DNA of 64,000 nt, from NCBI GenBank assembly GCA_942491535.1, contig CALOBV010000024.1:310001-374000 (forward strand). Direction: 5' to 3'. Shown piece after piece: positions 51,607 through 60,341 of the stretch. Source of the stretch: JAUVKT01 sp942491535. Lineage in GTDB: Bacteria > Bacteroidota > Bacteroidia > Bacteroidales > VadinHA17. The notes under the pieces were generated by a model. That model did no database searches and was not told the DNA's origin. It saw only the letters and a list, made by a program, of their open reading frames with translations. Each line of letters begins with the position of its first letter. Positions within the stretch are counted from its first letter, which is position 1. The translations under genes and the position numbers were made by a program.

Positions 51607-51708
51607 TTCCTCCTTGAAAGGGGGAACAAAGAACATCCCCCTAGCCCCCTTGAAAGGGGGAACAAAAAACATCCCCCTAGCCCCCTTGAAAGGGGGAACA
51701 AAGAACAT
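51607..51708. repeat. three tandem copies of a G/C-rich palindromic repeat
   Basis: The unit is about 36 bases: ACATCCCCCTAGCCCCCTT, GAAAGGGGGAACAAAGA. Each has an internal CCCCCTT/AAGGGGG hairpin. Copies run to 51635, 51672 and 51708, the first partial. All lie between radC and the DUF559 gene. Confidence 0.9.
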
Positions 51709-51738
51709 CCCCAATGAAGGGGGCTGAAACTAAAAGCT

Positions 51739-51766
51739 CCCCCTTTGAAGGGGGCTGGGGGGATGT
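51739..51766 (-). repeat. inverted repeat, left arm of the DUF559 cassette
   Basis: This 28-base sequence is the reverse complement, at 25 of 28 bases, of 52151-52178. It also contains the CCCCCTT hairpin and is in the opposite orientation to the three copies before it. It lies 13 bases before the DUF559 ATG. Confidence 0.85.
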
Positions 51767-51779
51767 AAAATTTTAATAT

Positions 51780-52265
51780 ATGAATAAAATTATCCCATAT
51801 AACCCAAAACTTAAAAACTTCGCCCGAATCCTTCGTAGAAACAGTACTCTAGGTGAAGTACTTCTATGGCTTGAAATAAAGAATAAATCATTAGGATACG
51901 AATTTCATCGACAGGTACCTATAGATAGATATATCGTTGATTTTTATTGCCATGAGCTTTTGCTCGCAATTGAGGTCGATGGATCGAGTCATGATTTCAA
52001 ATATGAAGCAGACATAAAGCGGGAAGAAAAATTAGAAAAATGGGGAATCACTGTGATCAGATTTGAGGAGTATGAAGTAAGAAAAAATATGAATAATGTA
52101 TTGAGAGTTATAGATAGAAGTATTTGTGATGTGGAAAGAAGACTGGGAAAACATCCCCCTGACCCCCTTCAAAGGGGGAACAAGAAATATCCCCCTAACC
52201 CCCTTCAAAGGGGGAACACCCTCCATAAGCCAGCTTATTTAACAGGCTTTGAACAGATTCCTTGA
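51780..52265 (+). CDS. DUF559 (Vsr/PDDEXK-like) nuclease-fold protein
   Basis: The first 120 residues match DUF559: the N-terminal ARILRRNSTLGEVLLWLEIK, then GYEFHRQVPIDRYIVDFYC and LLLAIEVDGSSHDF. The DFYC Asp and the ExD in AIEVDG form the PD-(D/E)xK-type active site. Function is unproven; the fold is that of Vsr-like endonucleases. The last 35 residues (HPPDPLQRGNKKYPPNPLQR...) are encoded by the flanking repeats and overlap the end of folK. It is bracketed by inverted copies of a 28-base repeat, like a minimal mobile element. Confidence 0.85.
   Translation: MNKIIPYNPKLKNFARILRRNSTLGEVLLWLEIKNKSLGYEFHRQVPIDRYIVDFYCHELLLAIEVDGSSHDFKYEADIKREEKLEKWGITVIRFEEYEVRKNMNNVLRVIDRSICDVERRLGKHPPDPLQRGNKKYPPNPLQRGNTLHKPAYLTGFEQIP
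52151..52226 (+). repeat. inverted repeat, right arm, plus a second direct copy
   Basis: 52151-52178 pairs with the left arm at 51739-51766. A second unit with ATATCCCCCTAACCCCCTTC follows to about 52226. Both are read as protein in the DUF559 frame, and the second supplies the end of folK on the other strand. Confidence 0.88.
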
Positions 52266-52683
52266 GAACGGGGTGAATAAAATCAGGGGCGATCTGATTG
52301 AGTGGTTCCAGGACAAATTCTCGTTTTTCCATCAGAGGGTGAGGTATTATAAGTTCACTTGTGGAAATCACCAGATCATCGTAAAAAATAATATCTATGT
52401 CTATTGGGCGGTCGCTATATCCACCTTTGGACTCCTGCCTTCCCATTGCGCGTTCAATTTTCTTCAGTCCTTTAAGAAGATCCCCGGGCAAAAGAAATGT
52501 ATTGGAGCAAATTGCCATATTCAGGAATTTATTTTTGCTCCCAAAGCCCCATGCATCTGTTTCGCAAATCTCTGATCTTTGTAATACTTCCCCTATATCA
52601 GCTTCAATCAGCGAGATAGCTTTTTCAAGAGATTTCTTTCGATCGCCCAGATTACTACCAAGTGAGAGAAATACCCTGGCCAT
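52195..52683 (-). CDS. folK: 2-amino-4-hydroxy-6-hydroxymethyldihydropteridine pyrophosphokinase
   Basis: FolK transfers pyrophosphate from ATP in folate synthesis. The start MARVFLSLGSNLGDRKKSLE is preferred to an ATG 18 codons upstream. The family signature RPIDIDIIFYDDL and IPHPLMEKREFVLEPL are intact. The last residues (about GGCSPFEGG) come from the palindromic repeat and probably replace a few natural ones. The gene overlaps the DUF559 end by 71 bases on the opposite strand. Confidence 0.93.
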   Translation of the reverse strand: MARVFLSLGSNLGDRKKSLEKAISLIEADIGEVLQRSEICETDAWGFGSKNKFLNMAICSNTFLLPGDLLKGLKKIERAMGRQESKGGYSDRPIDIDIIFYDDLVISTSELIIPHPLMEKREFVLEPLNQIAPDFIHPVLKESVQSLLNKLAYGGCSPFEGG

Positions 52684-52813
52684 AATTACTATTGCTTTGA
52701 TAATGAATTGTAAATATATTAAATACGACTCAACCATTATCCGTTGAATATGTTTTTTATATATTTATGGTCCTTTACAATCACCAATTTTTATAAATAA
52801 GAATAAATTAATT

Positions 52814-54580
52814 ATGAAAAGTTTTCTAAAATATACTCTAGCAACAGTTACAGGTTTATTTATTGCCAGCATTCTCTTCTTTATAATATTTTTTGTTAGC
52901 ATGGGCGTTTTTGTAGCATCTGCTGACAAAGCTGCTACAATAGATGAAAACTCAATTCTGGTATTGAACACAGCAATACAAATTCCTGAACGTGGGAATA
53001 ACGACCCGTTTGGAAGTTTTGACCCTATGACTTTCACATTAAAAGCTGCTCCGGGCTTGAACAACATTATTTCGAACCTTCAAAAAGCTGCAAGGGATGA
53101 AAATATTAAAGGTGTTCTGATTGAAAATGGGCCAATGGTTCATGGCTGGGGCACAGCAAGGGAAATACGTGAGGCTCTTTTGAAGTTCAAGGAATCCGGA
53201 AAATTTGTTATTTCCTATACAGACTATTACCTGACGCAGGAATCGTATTATATCTCATCAGTTGCCGATAAAGTATATCTGAACCCTGTAGCCATGATGG
53301 AGTTTAAGGGAATCGGAAGCGAAGTAATGTTCTACAAGGAAGCACTCGAAAAAATTGGTATAGAGGTACAGATTATAAGGCATGGCAGATTTAAAGGAGC
53401 AGTAGAACCATTTATGGGGACAAGCCTGAGCAAAGAAAACCGTATGCAGATAGATAAATATATTAATGGCATATGGTCAAATGTTCTGTCTGAGATATCA
53501 GAATCAAGAGATATTTCGGTAGCAACATTAAATACCTTTGCTGATCAGTTATCTGCATCAGAGACAAAAAATGCAGAAAGCCAAAACTTAATAGATGGCT
53601 TTCTTTATCGTGATGAACTCACTACCCGCCTGAAAAATCTTACACACGAGCAGGCCGATAAAGATCCCTTATTGGTTTCTATGTCTAAATACAGTAAAGT
53701 TGTAGTGCCCGGATTCTCAAAATCAGAGAATAAAATTGCGGTTATATATGCCGAAGGAAATATAGTTATGGGAGAGGGAAGCCCTACCAATATTGGAGGG
53801 AATCATTACGCATCGGTAATCAGGAAAATAAGAGAATCAGATAAATACTCTGCCCTGGTTTTCAGGATTAATTCGCCCGGGGGAAATGCAATGGCATCAG
53901 ATCTTATCTGGAGAGAAATTGAACTAACATCTGAAAAAATTCCTGTTGTGGTATCTATGGGTAACTACGCAGCTTCGGGAGGATATTATATTGCTGCTCC
54001 TGCTGATGCAATTTTTGCTCACCCTACAACACTTACAGGATCTATTGGAGTCTTTGGCATGATTCCTCAGGGAGGCAAACTGTTACGTGAAAAGATAGGG
54101 ATATCTACCGAATCGGTAATGACAAATAAATATGCCGATGCCCCTTCTCTTTTCAGACCCATGGATGCATACGAAATGGAGGTAATGCAAAGAAATATAG
54201 ACAATACCTATGCTGAATTTGTAAGTAAGGTGGCTGCTGGAAGAAGCATGACTGATGAGCAAGTTGATTTGCTGGGAGAAGGACATGTGTATGTTGGAAA
54301 TGACGCCCTTGATTTAAGCCTGGTTGATAAGATAGGAGGACTGCCGGAAGCAATTGATTATGCTGCCGAGCTGGCTTCAATTGATGACTACAGGCTTGTA
54401 GAATTACCGGCGATTGAAGACCCCTATACAAAATTTATGAAAAGCCTTGGTGGTGAGATCCGCAGCCGCATTATTGAAAAAGAACTGGGAATGGCTGCAG
54501 AATATTATAAGGACCTGAATGATATTATGTCTATGGAAGGAGTACAGGCAAGAATTCCCTATATACTTAATCTGAAATAA
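52814..54580 (+). CDS. sppA: signal peptide peptidase SppA, 67K type
   Basis: The 588-residue membrane serine protease clears signal peptides. It has an N-terminal membrane helix (about residues 7-33). Two ClpP-like domains follow: one with the general-base Lys region (EVQIIRHGRFKGAVEPFMGT) in the first half, the other with the nucleophile Ser in VVSMGNYAASGGYYIAAPAD in the second. IFAHPTTLTGSIGVFG fits too. The length agrees with the E. coli 67K form. The stop overlaps the lpxK start (TAATG). Confidence 0.94.
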   Translation: MKSFLKYTLATVTGLFIASILFFIIFFVSMGVFVASADKAATIDENSILVLNTAIQIPERGNNDPFGSFDPMTFTLKAAPGLNNIISNLQKAARDENIKGVLIENGPMVHGWGTAREIREALLKFKESGKFVISYTDYYLTQESYYISSVADKVYLNPVAMMEFKGIGSEVMFYKEALEKIGIEVQIIRHGRFKGAVEPFMGTSLSKENRMQIDKYINGIWSNVLSEISESRDISVATLNTFADQLSASETKNAESQNLIDGFLYRDELTTRLKNLTHEQADKDPLLVSMSKYSKVVVPGFSKSENKIAVIYAEGNIVMGEGSPTNIGGNHYASVIRKIRESDKYSALVFRINSPGGNAMASDLIWREIELTSEKIPVVVSMGNYAASGGYYIAAPADAIFAHPTTLTGSIGVFGMIPQGGKLLREKIGISTESVMTNKYADAPSLFRPMDAYEMEVMQRNIDNTYAEFVSKVAAGRSMTDEQVDLLGEGHVYVGNDALDLSLVDKIGGLPEAIDYAAELASIDDYRLVELPAIEDPYTKFMKSLGGEIRSRIIEKELGMAAEYYKDLNDIMSMEGVQARIPYILNLK

Positions 54581-55674
54581 TGCTTAAGGGACCGATTAAT
54601 ATATTACTATTTCCATTTGCCTTATTATTCGGGCTTTTAGTCCGTATCAGGAATTATCTGTACAATAGTAAGATATTAAGGTCCGAAAGCTTTGATATAC
54701 CTATAATAAGTGTTGGTAATCTTGCTGTTGGAGGAACCGGAAAGACGCCTCACGTTGAATACCTTGTAAGCCTGCTGAATAAAAAATTCAATGTGGCGGT
54801 CTTAAGCAGGGGTTACAAGAGGAGAACAAGCGGTTTTATACTGGCTACAAAAGAATCATCTGCCAGCGAAATTGGTGACGAGCCTGCTCAGATAAAAAAT
54901 AAATTTCCCGATCTGCTTGTTGCTGTAGATGAAAACAGGGTGTCGGGGGTAAAAAAGATTATGGATAAGCACCCCGATACCGATGTTATTATCCTTGATG
55001 ATGCATACCAGCACAGGAAAATTTCACCGGGAATCAATATCCTCTTAAGCGATTATAATAACAGGTTCTCCTCAGATTTCCTTCTGCCTTATGGAAAACT
55101 CAGGGAGCACAGGAAAAACAGCCGAAGGGCAAACTATATTATTATTACCAGATCGCCTCTCGACCTGGCTCCAATAGACAGAAGGATTATTGTTGGTGAA
55201 ATAGGACCTCTATCACATCAACACCTGTATTTTACATCGATAGTATATAAAGAACCGGTTCCGTTTTTTGATGATACACCGGAGCCACTTTGCCTGAGCA
55301 AAATTGCGGAGACCAATCGTAATATCTTGTTAGTTACAGGTATTGCTGCGCCCGAATATATTTATAACTACCTCTCAGTATTTTCGAAAAGGATTATTCA
55401 CATTAAATACCCCGATCATCACGCTTTTACCCAGAATGATCTGACTAAAATAAGTAGAGAATATGCTACTCTTGATTCTGAAAACAGGTGTTTAATAACT
55501 ACGGAGAAAGATGCTGCAAGATTAAAAGAAATAACTAATATTGCTGACTTTATTGATAAAGGGACATACTACATCCCTATTGGAGTATCATTCTTAAACG
55601 ATGATGCAGAGGAATTCAATAACTTTATTACCGACTATGTTAAAACAAATAAATCAAACAGTATCATTTCTTAA
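54580..55674 (+). CDS. lpxK: tetraacyldisaccharide 4'-kinase
   Basis: LpxK phosphorylates the lipid A disaccharide at the inner membrane. The 364-residue protein begins with a membrane segment (MLKGPINILLFPFALLFGLL). P-loop VGNLAVGGTGKTPHVEYLV is near residue 48, and SRGYKRRTSGF, then DVIILDDAYQHRKISP, are typical. The start overlaps the sppA stop, and its 3' end overlaps punA. Lipid A synthesis confirms a Gram-negative envelope. Confidence 0.94.
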   Translation: MLKGPINILLFPFALLFGLLVRIRNYLYNSKILRSESFDIPIISVGNLAVGGTGKTPHVEYLVSLLNKKFNVAVLSRGYKRRTSGFILATKESSASEIGDEPAQIKNKFPDLLVAVDENRVSGVKKIMDKHPDTDVIILDDAYQHRKISPGINILLSDYNNRFSSDFLLPYGKLREHRKNSRRANYIIITRSPLDLAPIDRRIIVGEIGPLSHQHLYFTSIVYKEPVPFFDDTPEPLCLSKIAETNRNILLVTGIAAPEYIYNYLSVFSKRIIHIKYPDHHAFTQNDLTKISREYATLDSENRCLITTEKDAARLKEITNIADFIDKGTYYIPIGVSFLNDDAEEFNNFITDYVKTNKSNSIIS

Positions 55675-56446
55675 GAAGAAAGGAATTAATAATCCCGATG
55701 CCGGAATTATCCTGGGAACAGGTCTGGGAGGACTTGTTGCTGAGATAAAAAATAAAATAGAAATTGAATATTCAAAGATTCCCAATTTCCCTGTTTCAAC
55801 AGTTGAAGGGCATGCAGGGAAACTTATCTTTGGTGACTTCGGCAACAAAAAAGTTGTTGCTATGCAGGGAAGATTTCACTTCTATGAAGGCTACTCAATG
55901 GAGGAAGTAATATTTCCTGTCAGGGTAATGAACTTCCTCGGGGTAAAAATCTTGTTTTTGTCAAACGCAGCCGGGGGTCTTAGCCCCGACCACGAAATTG
56001 GCGACATTATGCTTATCACCGATCATATAAACCTTTTACCAAATCCCCTCATGGGCCCTAACGATATTGAAATAGGAGAAAGGTTCCCGGATATGAGTGA
56101 AGCTTATAATCTGGATCTGGTTAAAAAAGCGGAAGAAATCGCGAAAAAAAATAATATCAGAACACACAGGGGAGTATATCTTGCAACCTCGGGGCCAACC
56201 TTCGAAACTCCTGCAGAATATAAGCACTTCCGAATTATTGGAGCAGATGCTGTTGGAATGTCAACCGTTCCTGAAGTAATTGCTGCAAGACATATGGGAC
56301 TATCATGCTTCGCAGTTAGTATAATAAGTGACCTTGGTGTTGAGGGTAGAATTGAATATGTAACCCACGAGATAGTACAGAAAGCCGCCGCAGAAAGTGA
56401 ATCAAAAATGACTCAGATAATGACCGAGCTAATCAGGGAGATTTAG
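55637..56446 (+). CDS. purine nucleoside phosphorylase
   Basis: The start at MLKQINQTVSFLKKKGINNP is preferred to an ATG 12 codons upstream, which would lie deeper in lpxK. The 269-residue enzyme shows the high-molecular-mass PNP pattern: IILGTGLGGLVAEIKN, then TVEGHAGKLIFGDF, VLFLSNAAGGL-like ILFLSNAAGGLSPDHEIGD, and ATSGPTFETPAEYKHFRIIG. It belongs to the trimeric (PNPase I/II) family. It overlaps lpxK by 38 bases. Confidence 0.93.
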   Translation: MLKQINQTVSFLKKKGINNPDAGIILGTGLGGLVAEIKNKIEIEYSKIPNFPVSTVEGHAGKLIFGDFGNKKVVAMQGRFHFYEGYSMEEVIFPVRVMNFLGVKILFLSNAAGGLSPDHEIGDIMLITDHINLLPNPLMGPNDIEIGERFPDMSEAYNLDLVKKAEEIAKKNNIRTHRGVYLATSGPTFETPAEYKHFRIIGADAVGMSTVPEVIAARHMGLSCFAVSIISDLGVEGRIEYVTHEIVQKAAAESESKMTQIMTELIREI

Positions 56447-56450
56447 TTCT

Positions 56451-57626
56451 ATGACTACTGAGAAAAAGGGTGAAGTAAAAAGATTCCAGACTTCCAATGT
56501 AATAATAATCTCTATAGCTCACCTCCTTCACGACGTCTATACTTCATTCCTTGCTCCGGTTCTGCCCCTGCTAATCACTAAGCTTGATATCAATCTTTTT
56601 ATGTCGGGTTCGCTTAGTGTAATTCAGAGGATACCTTCACTTTTTAATCCTTTTATAGGTATCCTGGCCGAGAAGGTCAGGGTAAGGTACTTTGTCATTT
56701 TTGCTCCGGCTGTTACTACAATTGCCATGGGGCTAATTGGAGTAGCCCCGTCTTATACTGCACTTGCCGTACTACTCTTTGTAAGCGGAATAAGTTCAAC
56801 TCTCTTCCATGTACCTTCACCCGTAATGATCAAGAAGCTGTCGGGTCCCAGAATTGGGATGGGAATGAGCTTTTTTATGCTCGGAGGCGAACTGGCCAGA
56901 ACACTTGGACCTCTGATAATTGTTGCAGCAGTAGAGATCTGGGGTCTGGAAGGAACCTTCAGGCTAATTCCCTTTGGCCTTATTGCTTCTGCGATTCTAT
57001 GGTTTAAATTTCGGAAAATTGCTATTAGCGAAGATGTAAAATCTGAAATAGGACCCAATTATATATCTGTTTTTAAACAATTTGTTCCTGTCTTCACGAC
57101 CCTTGCAGGCATAACATTCTTCAGGGGAGCCATGAAGTCGGCCCTTACTCTGTATCTGCCAGTCTACCTTACTGCAAATGGTTCTGAACTCTGGCTGGCA
57201 GGAATATCCCTTGCAGTATTACAACTTGCAGGAGCAGGAGGCACATTCTATGCAGGAACTATTTCCGACAAAATTGGGAGACGAACCACACTGGTTATAG
57301 TATCAATTATATCTCCTGTTCTCTTGCTTCTTTTTCTGCATAGCAGTGGTGTGTTAAGCTTTGTCTTACTTATTCTAATGGGCTTTTTTCTGGTTGCGCC
57401 TCAGTCGGTTAACCTGGCAATTATTCATGAACTAAAAACCAAGCATCTCCCTTTTGTAAACGGAGTATATATGATGATAAACTTCTTTATAAGCTCTGTT
57501 ATGACGATGGCAGTTGGAGCGCTTTCTGATAAGATTGGACTGGATAAAACATATACCATTGCTGCATTAATGGCATTCCCTGCAATAATATTCTCATTTA
57601 TGGTTCCGAAAAAAGAGAAAGCCTAA
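56451..57626 (+). CDS. MFS transporter, fosmidomycin-resistance-like
   Basis: The 391-residue MFS protein has twelve helices. The N-terminus ISIAHLLHDVYTSFLAPVLP fits the FSR-like group. Motif A-like GILAEKVRVRYFVIFAP and GTISDKIGRRTTLVIVS are present. The substrate is unknown. It starts 4 bases after punA and is probably the last gene of the sppA-lpxK-punA run. Its stop overlaps the end of the convergent lamin-tail gene by four bases. Confidence 0.87.
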   Translation: MTTEKKGEVKRFQTSNVIIISIAHLLHDVYTSFLAPVLPLLITKLDINLFMSGSLSVIQRIPSLFNPFIGILAEKVRVRYFVIFAPAVTTIAMGLIGVAPSYTALAVLLFVSGISSTLFHVPSPVMIKKLSGPRIGMGMSFFMLGGELARTLGPLIIVAAVEIWGLEGTFRLIPFGLIASAILWFKFRKIAISEDVKSEIGPNYISVFKQFVPVFTTLAGITFFRGAMKSALTLYLPVYLTANGSELWLAGISLAVLQLAGAGGTFYAGTISDKIGRRTTLVIVSIISPVLLLLFLHSSGVLSFVLLILMGFFLVAPQSVNLAIIHELKTKHLPFVNGVYMMINFFISSVMTMAVGALSDKIGLDKTYTIAALMAFPAIIFSFMVPKKEKA

Positions 57627-60244
57627 CGTCTTAAAATTGAACATACCTTCTTCCATTTCGAAACCATGCCGCTGGATGAAACGGCCTTAACAAAAACTAT
57701 ATAGATACCTTCGGGCAATATATTATTATATTTATCTATCCCCTGCCAGATGATTTTTTCTTCTCCAAATGCACTCATATTTTCGCAGAGATGATTTACC
57801 CTGTAACCCGAATCATCATATATTATTATATCGACTATCCATTCTTCCTCCGGCAGTTTTAAGCTAATCGTAAGATAATCCTGGAACCCATCATTATCAG
57901 GAGTAATCCTGGTAGATGATAATATCAGGGTCGATTCAATATCAGATAAGAGGGGGTCGTATACAGAATTTGACAGCCCGGGACTTCCCCAGCCTGAAAG
58001 ACCCGTTGCAGAATGCCAGTTTGATGAGTTGTTTGTACTTATGTCTGCGCTTATTCTCTCAAGCGACACCCCTGTGGTTCCCGACAATAAATCTATATGG
58101 TAATCATCGTAATAACTGAAATCATCAATAATTGTTAAATCCCTGTGCATTAGCAAAAGCCTGCCCTTGCTGTCGGGCAGTGTTGTAAGATTGCTCACCT
58201 CATGGATAGCTGCAGGATCTGAGTTTGAAAAGGATTCCACAATACCGGCTTTATTCTCTGTAATAACGAAATAATCTCCAGGCAATATGCACCTGGGACA
58301 ATCGGATAGTAATGTGATAATGCCTGTATCCATCGACTGCAAATTGATACATGTAAGCTGCAAAGAACCGGCATCAATTATCTTTTCTGACCTGTTATAA
58401 AATTCGACATATTCAGATCCAGATGTTAGTGGCTCAAACATTACTTCGTTTATTATCACATCGGTTGAAGCAGGCTTCTGAGTCAATCCAAACTGACAAA
58501 ATCCCGGATTAAGTATATTGGCTCCATAATCGTAAATATCGTAGAAATCAATTGTATAAATTACTCCCATCGCAAGATCCTCACCTAGTTCCATCATGTA
58601 AGATCTACGAAGCGAATCTAATCTTACTATATTATTAACTTCTAATCCCGCAATCTGAGTATTATGAGATAATAGGCTCAGATCAGTAACAGGCTCTGAA
58701 AAATCAACCCTTACAGAAGAGGTTGAAAGAGCATAACAATTTTCAATCAGGGGCTCTGCAAGATCGGGCCATGTCTTGAATACTGAGTTCCGGGAGCCCG
58801 GTGTTCCTCCATTACTATCGACACTGTAGGTCCAGTTACCACGACCGGCAAAGGGAAAGTCAGGATCTATCATCTCAAGCGACCAGCCTCCATCTATCTT
58901 CAGTTGATTGTTGAACCATGACTTATCATATTCAAGTCCATGAATTGTTCCTGACAGAGTATCACAGAGAAAAATATAGTCTGATAAATTATTTAATGCA
59001 GGCATAGATCTGAGTCCCAGTAAAGAAATGTTTCGATTAAATTCGGATGTGTCGCCCTCGTCACAAATCATAAGATAAGAACCCGGGGCAATAAGGCGAT
59101 CAGGGAATTGAGATTGAGAACTTCCATTATAAAATCTAAGTGATCTCAGGTTAATCGGGAATAGAGATCTGTTAAATATCTCTATATACTCAAAGCCGGG
59201 AAGAGCAACTCCCGGATCGGGGTCAGTCATAATTTCAGTAATTACCAGATCGCCCCATTCAGGATAAGCCAGAAGAATACATATTTTTATACTATCCGCA
59301 CAGTTGCCATTATTATCGCATATTTCAGTGACTGCAAGATTATATAAGCTTTTATTCTTAAAAGGAAAAGCAAACTTAAGGCTGATAGTTTCCTGGTTCA
59401 GAAAAACAAAACTTTCCGGTCTGCCTGCCTCAGGATAAACGATAAAACTGTTTGTCGAAAGCTGGTTCTCAGACAATGCTTCACTAAAGGAGATCCTGAT
59501 GGTTTTATTACTTGTAAATTCTGCAGATACTATTTCAGGCGGCACATTATCCTCTTCAAAGTAACCGCTTATTTCAATATCATCGATCCAGAGCAGCTGA
59601 TCACATGAGGATGTGTAATTATATAAAATACCAAAGTATTCTGATGTAAAACAGAATGCTTCATTCCCGCTACCGATCAGGCAGGGGTCTTCAGCTTCCT
59701 GTTCAAGATAGATGTTCCATGTGCCATCTGTCTCTCTTTCAACACATATTAAGGGAGCCTGGTATGGTCCTATATCATTCTGCCAGTTTAGGTTGGCAGA
59801 CAGGATCAGACTTAATGATCCATTACTCTGCTTCCATAATTTCAGAGTATCATCATAGCCTGAAATGTTGACACCGAGTACTATTCCATTTGAAGTTCCT
59901 CCGGCTATTTCCTGATCGGGCTTACTTTCGGAAGCCAGGATTACAGACCAGTTATTAGATGAGGATGGGTTATATGCATGTCTTATCCTGAACTGCCATT
60001 CCACCTTATCCCCTTCCATCACCAGACCCCTTACCGGGAAATAGGCTATATCACTTCCCGACTCGTGATTATCATAGATATGCTTTAATGAATAAGCCCC
60101 TGATATTGGATTTATATCATCCAGTCCCCACTTTCCATTTTCAGGAAAGATCCAGTCATCAGAAATACCCGATTCAAAGTCGATATATACCTGGCCAGCT
60201 AATACACAGGGTATTAAGGAAAATAATAATACCATAATTCTCAT
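57623..60244 (-). CDS. large exported lamin-tail-domain protein
   Basis: The 873-residue protein has a Sec signal (MRIMVLLFSLIPCVLAG). A region from residue 20 to 235 reads like a concanavalin/LamG-type lectin fold. Two lamin-tail domains follow: ITEIMTDPDPGVALPGFEYI near 335 and INEVMFEPLTSGSEYVEFYN near 600. A Big-like sandwich lies between them (ENCYALSTSSVRVDFSEPVT). The C-terminus (YDDSGYRVNHLCENMSAFGE, then PEGIYIVFVKAV) is FlgD-like, as in Bacteroidota surface proteins. The function is unknown. No standard T9SS C-terminal signal was recognised. Confidence 0.8.
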   Translation of the reverse strand: MRIMVLLFSLIPCVLAGQVYIDFESGISDDWIFPENGKWGLDDINPISGAYSLKHIYDNHESGSDIAYFPVRGLVMEGDKVEWQFRIRHAYNPSSSNNWSVILASESKPDQEIAGGTSNGIVLGVNISGYDDTLKLWKQSNGSLSLILSANLNWQNDIGPYQAPLICVERETDGTWNIYLEQEAEDPCLIGSGNEAFCFTSEYFGILYNYTSSCDQLLWIDDIEISGYFEEDNVPPEIVSAEFTSNKTIRISFSEALSENQLSTNSFIVYPEAGRPESFVFLNQETISLKFAFPFKNKSLYNLAVTEICDNNGNCADSIKICILLAYPEWGDLVITEIMTDPDPGVALPGFEYIEIFNRSLFPINLRSLRFYNGSSQSQFPDRLIAPGSYLMICDEGDTSEFNRNISLLGLRSMPALNNLSDYIFLCDTLSGTIHGLEYDKSWFNNQLKIDGGWSLEMIDPDFPFAGRGNWTYSVDSNGGTPGSRNSVFKTWPDLAEPLIENCYALSTSSVRVDFSEPVTDLSLLSHNTQIAGLEVNNIVRLDSLRRSYMMELGEDLAMGVIYTIDFYDIYDYGANILNPGFCQFGLTQKPASTDVIINEVMFEPLTSGSEYVEFYNRSEKIIDAGSLQLTCINLQSMDTGIITLLSDCPRCILPGDYFVITENKAGIVESFSNSDPAAIHEVSNLTTLPDSKGRLLLMHRDLTIIDDFSYYDDYHIDLLSGTTGVSLERISADISTNNSSNWHSATGLSGWGSPGLSNSVYDPLLSDIESTLILSSTRITPDNDGFQDYLTISLKLPEEEWIVDIIIYDDSGYRVNHLCENMSAFGEEKIIWQGIDKYNNILPEGIYIVFVKAVSSSGMVSKWKKVCSILRR

Positions 60245-60275
60245 GCAGCGATAAATTAATATTCCCTTAAACAGC

Positions 60276-60283
60276 TATCTTTG
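60276..60283 (+). promoter_or_regulatory. -7 element upstream of asd
   Basis: TATCTTTG matches TAnnTTTG, 58 bases before the asd ATG. A -33 box at the usual distance is not clear. Confidence 0.5.
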
Positions 60284-60341
60284 ATGGGAAATATTTAACA
60301 TAAATTTCGGAAATTTTACTGGTAAATCAAAAAATGATAAA

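Noticed and set aside
51607..51708. Possible CRISPR array
   Set aside because: Units are directly adjacent with no unique spacers and each is an internal palindrome; no cas gene nearby.
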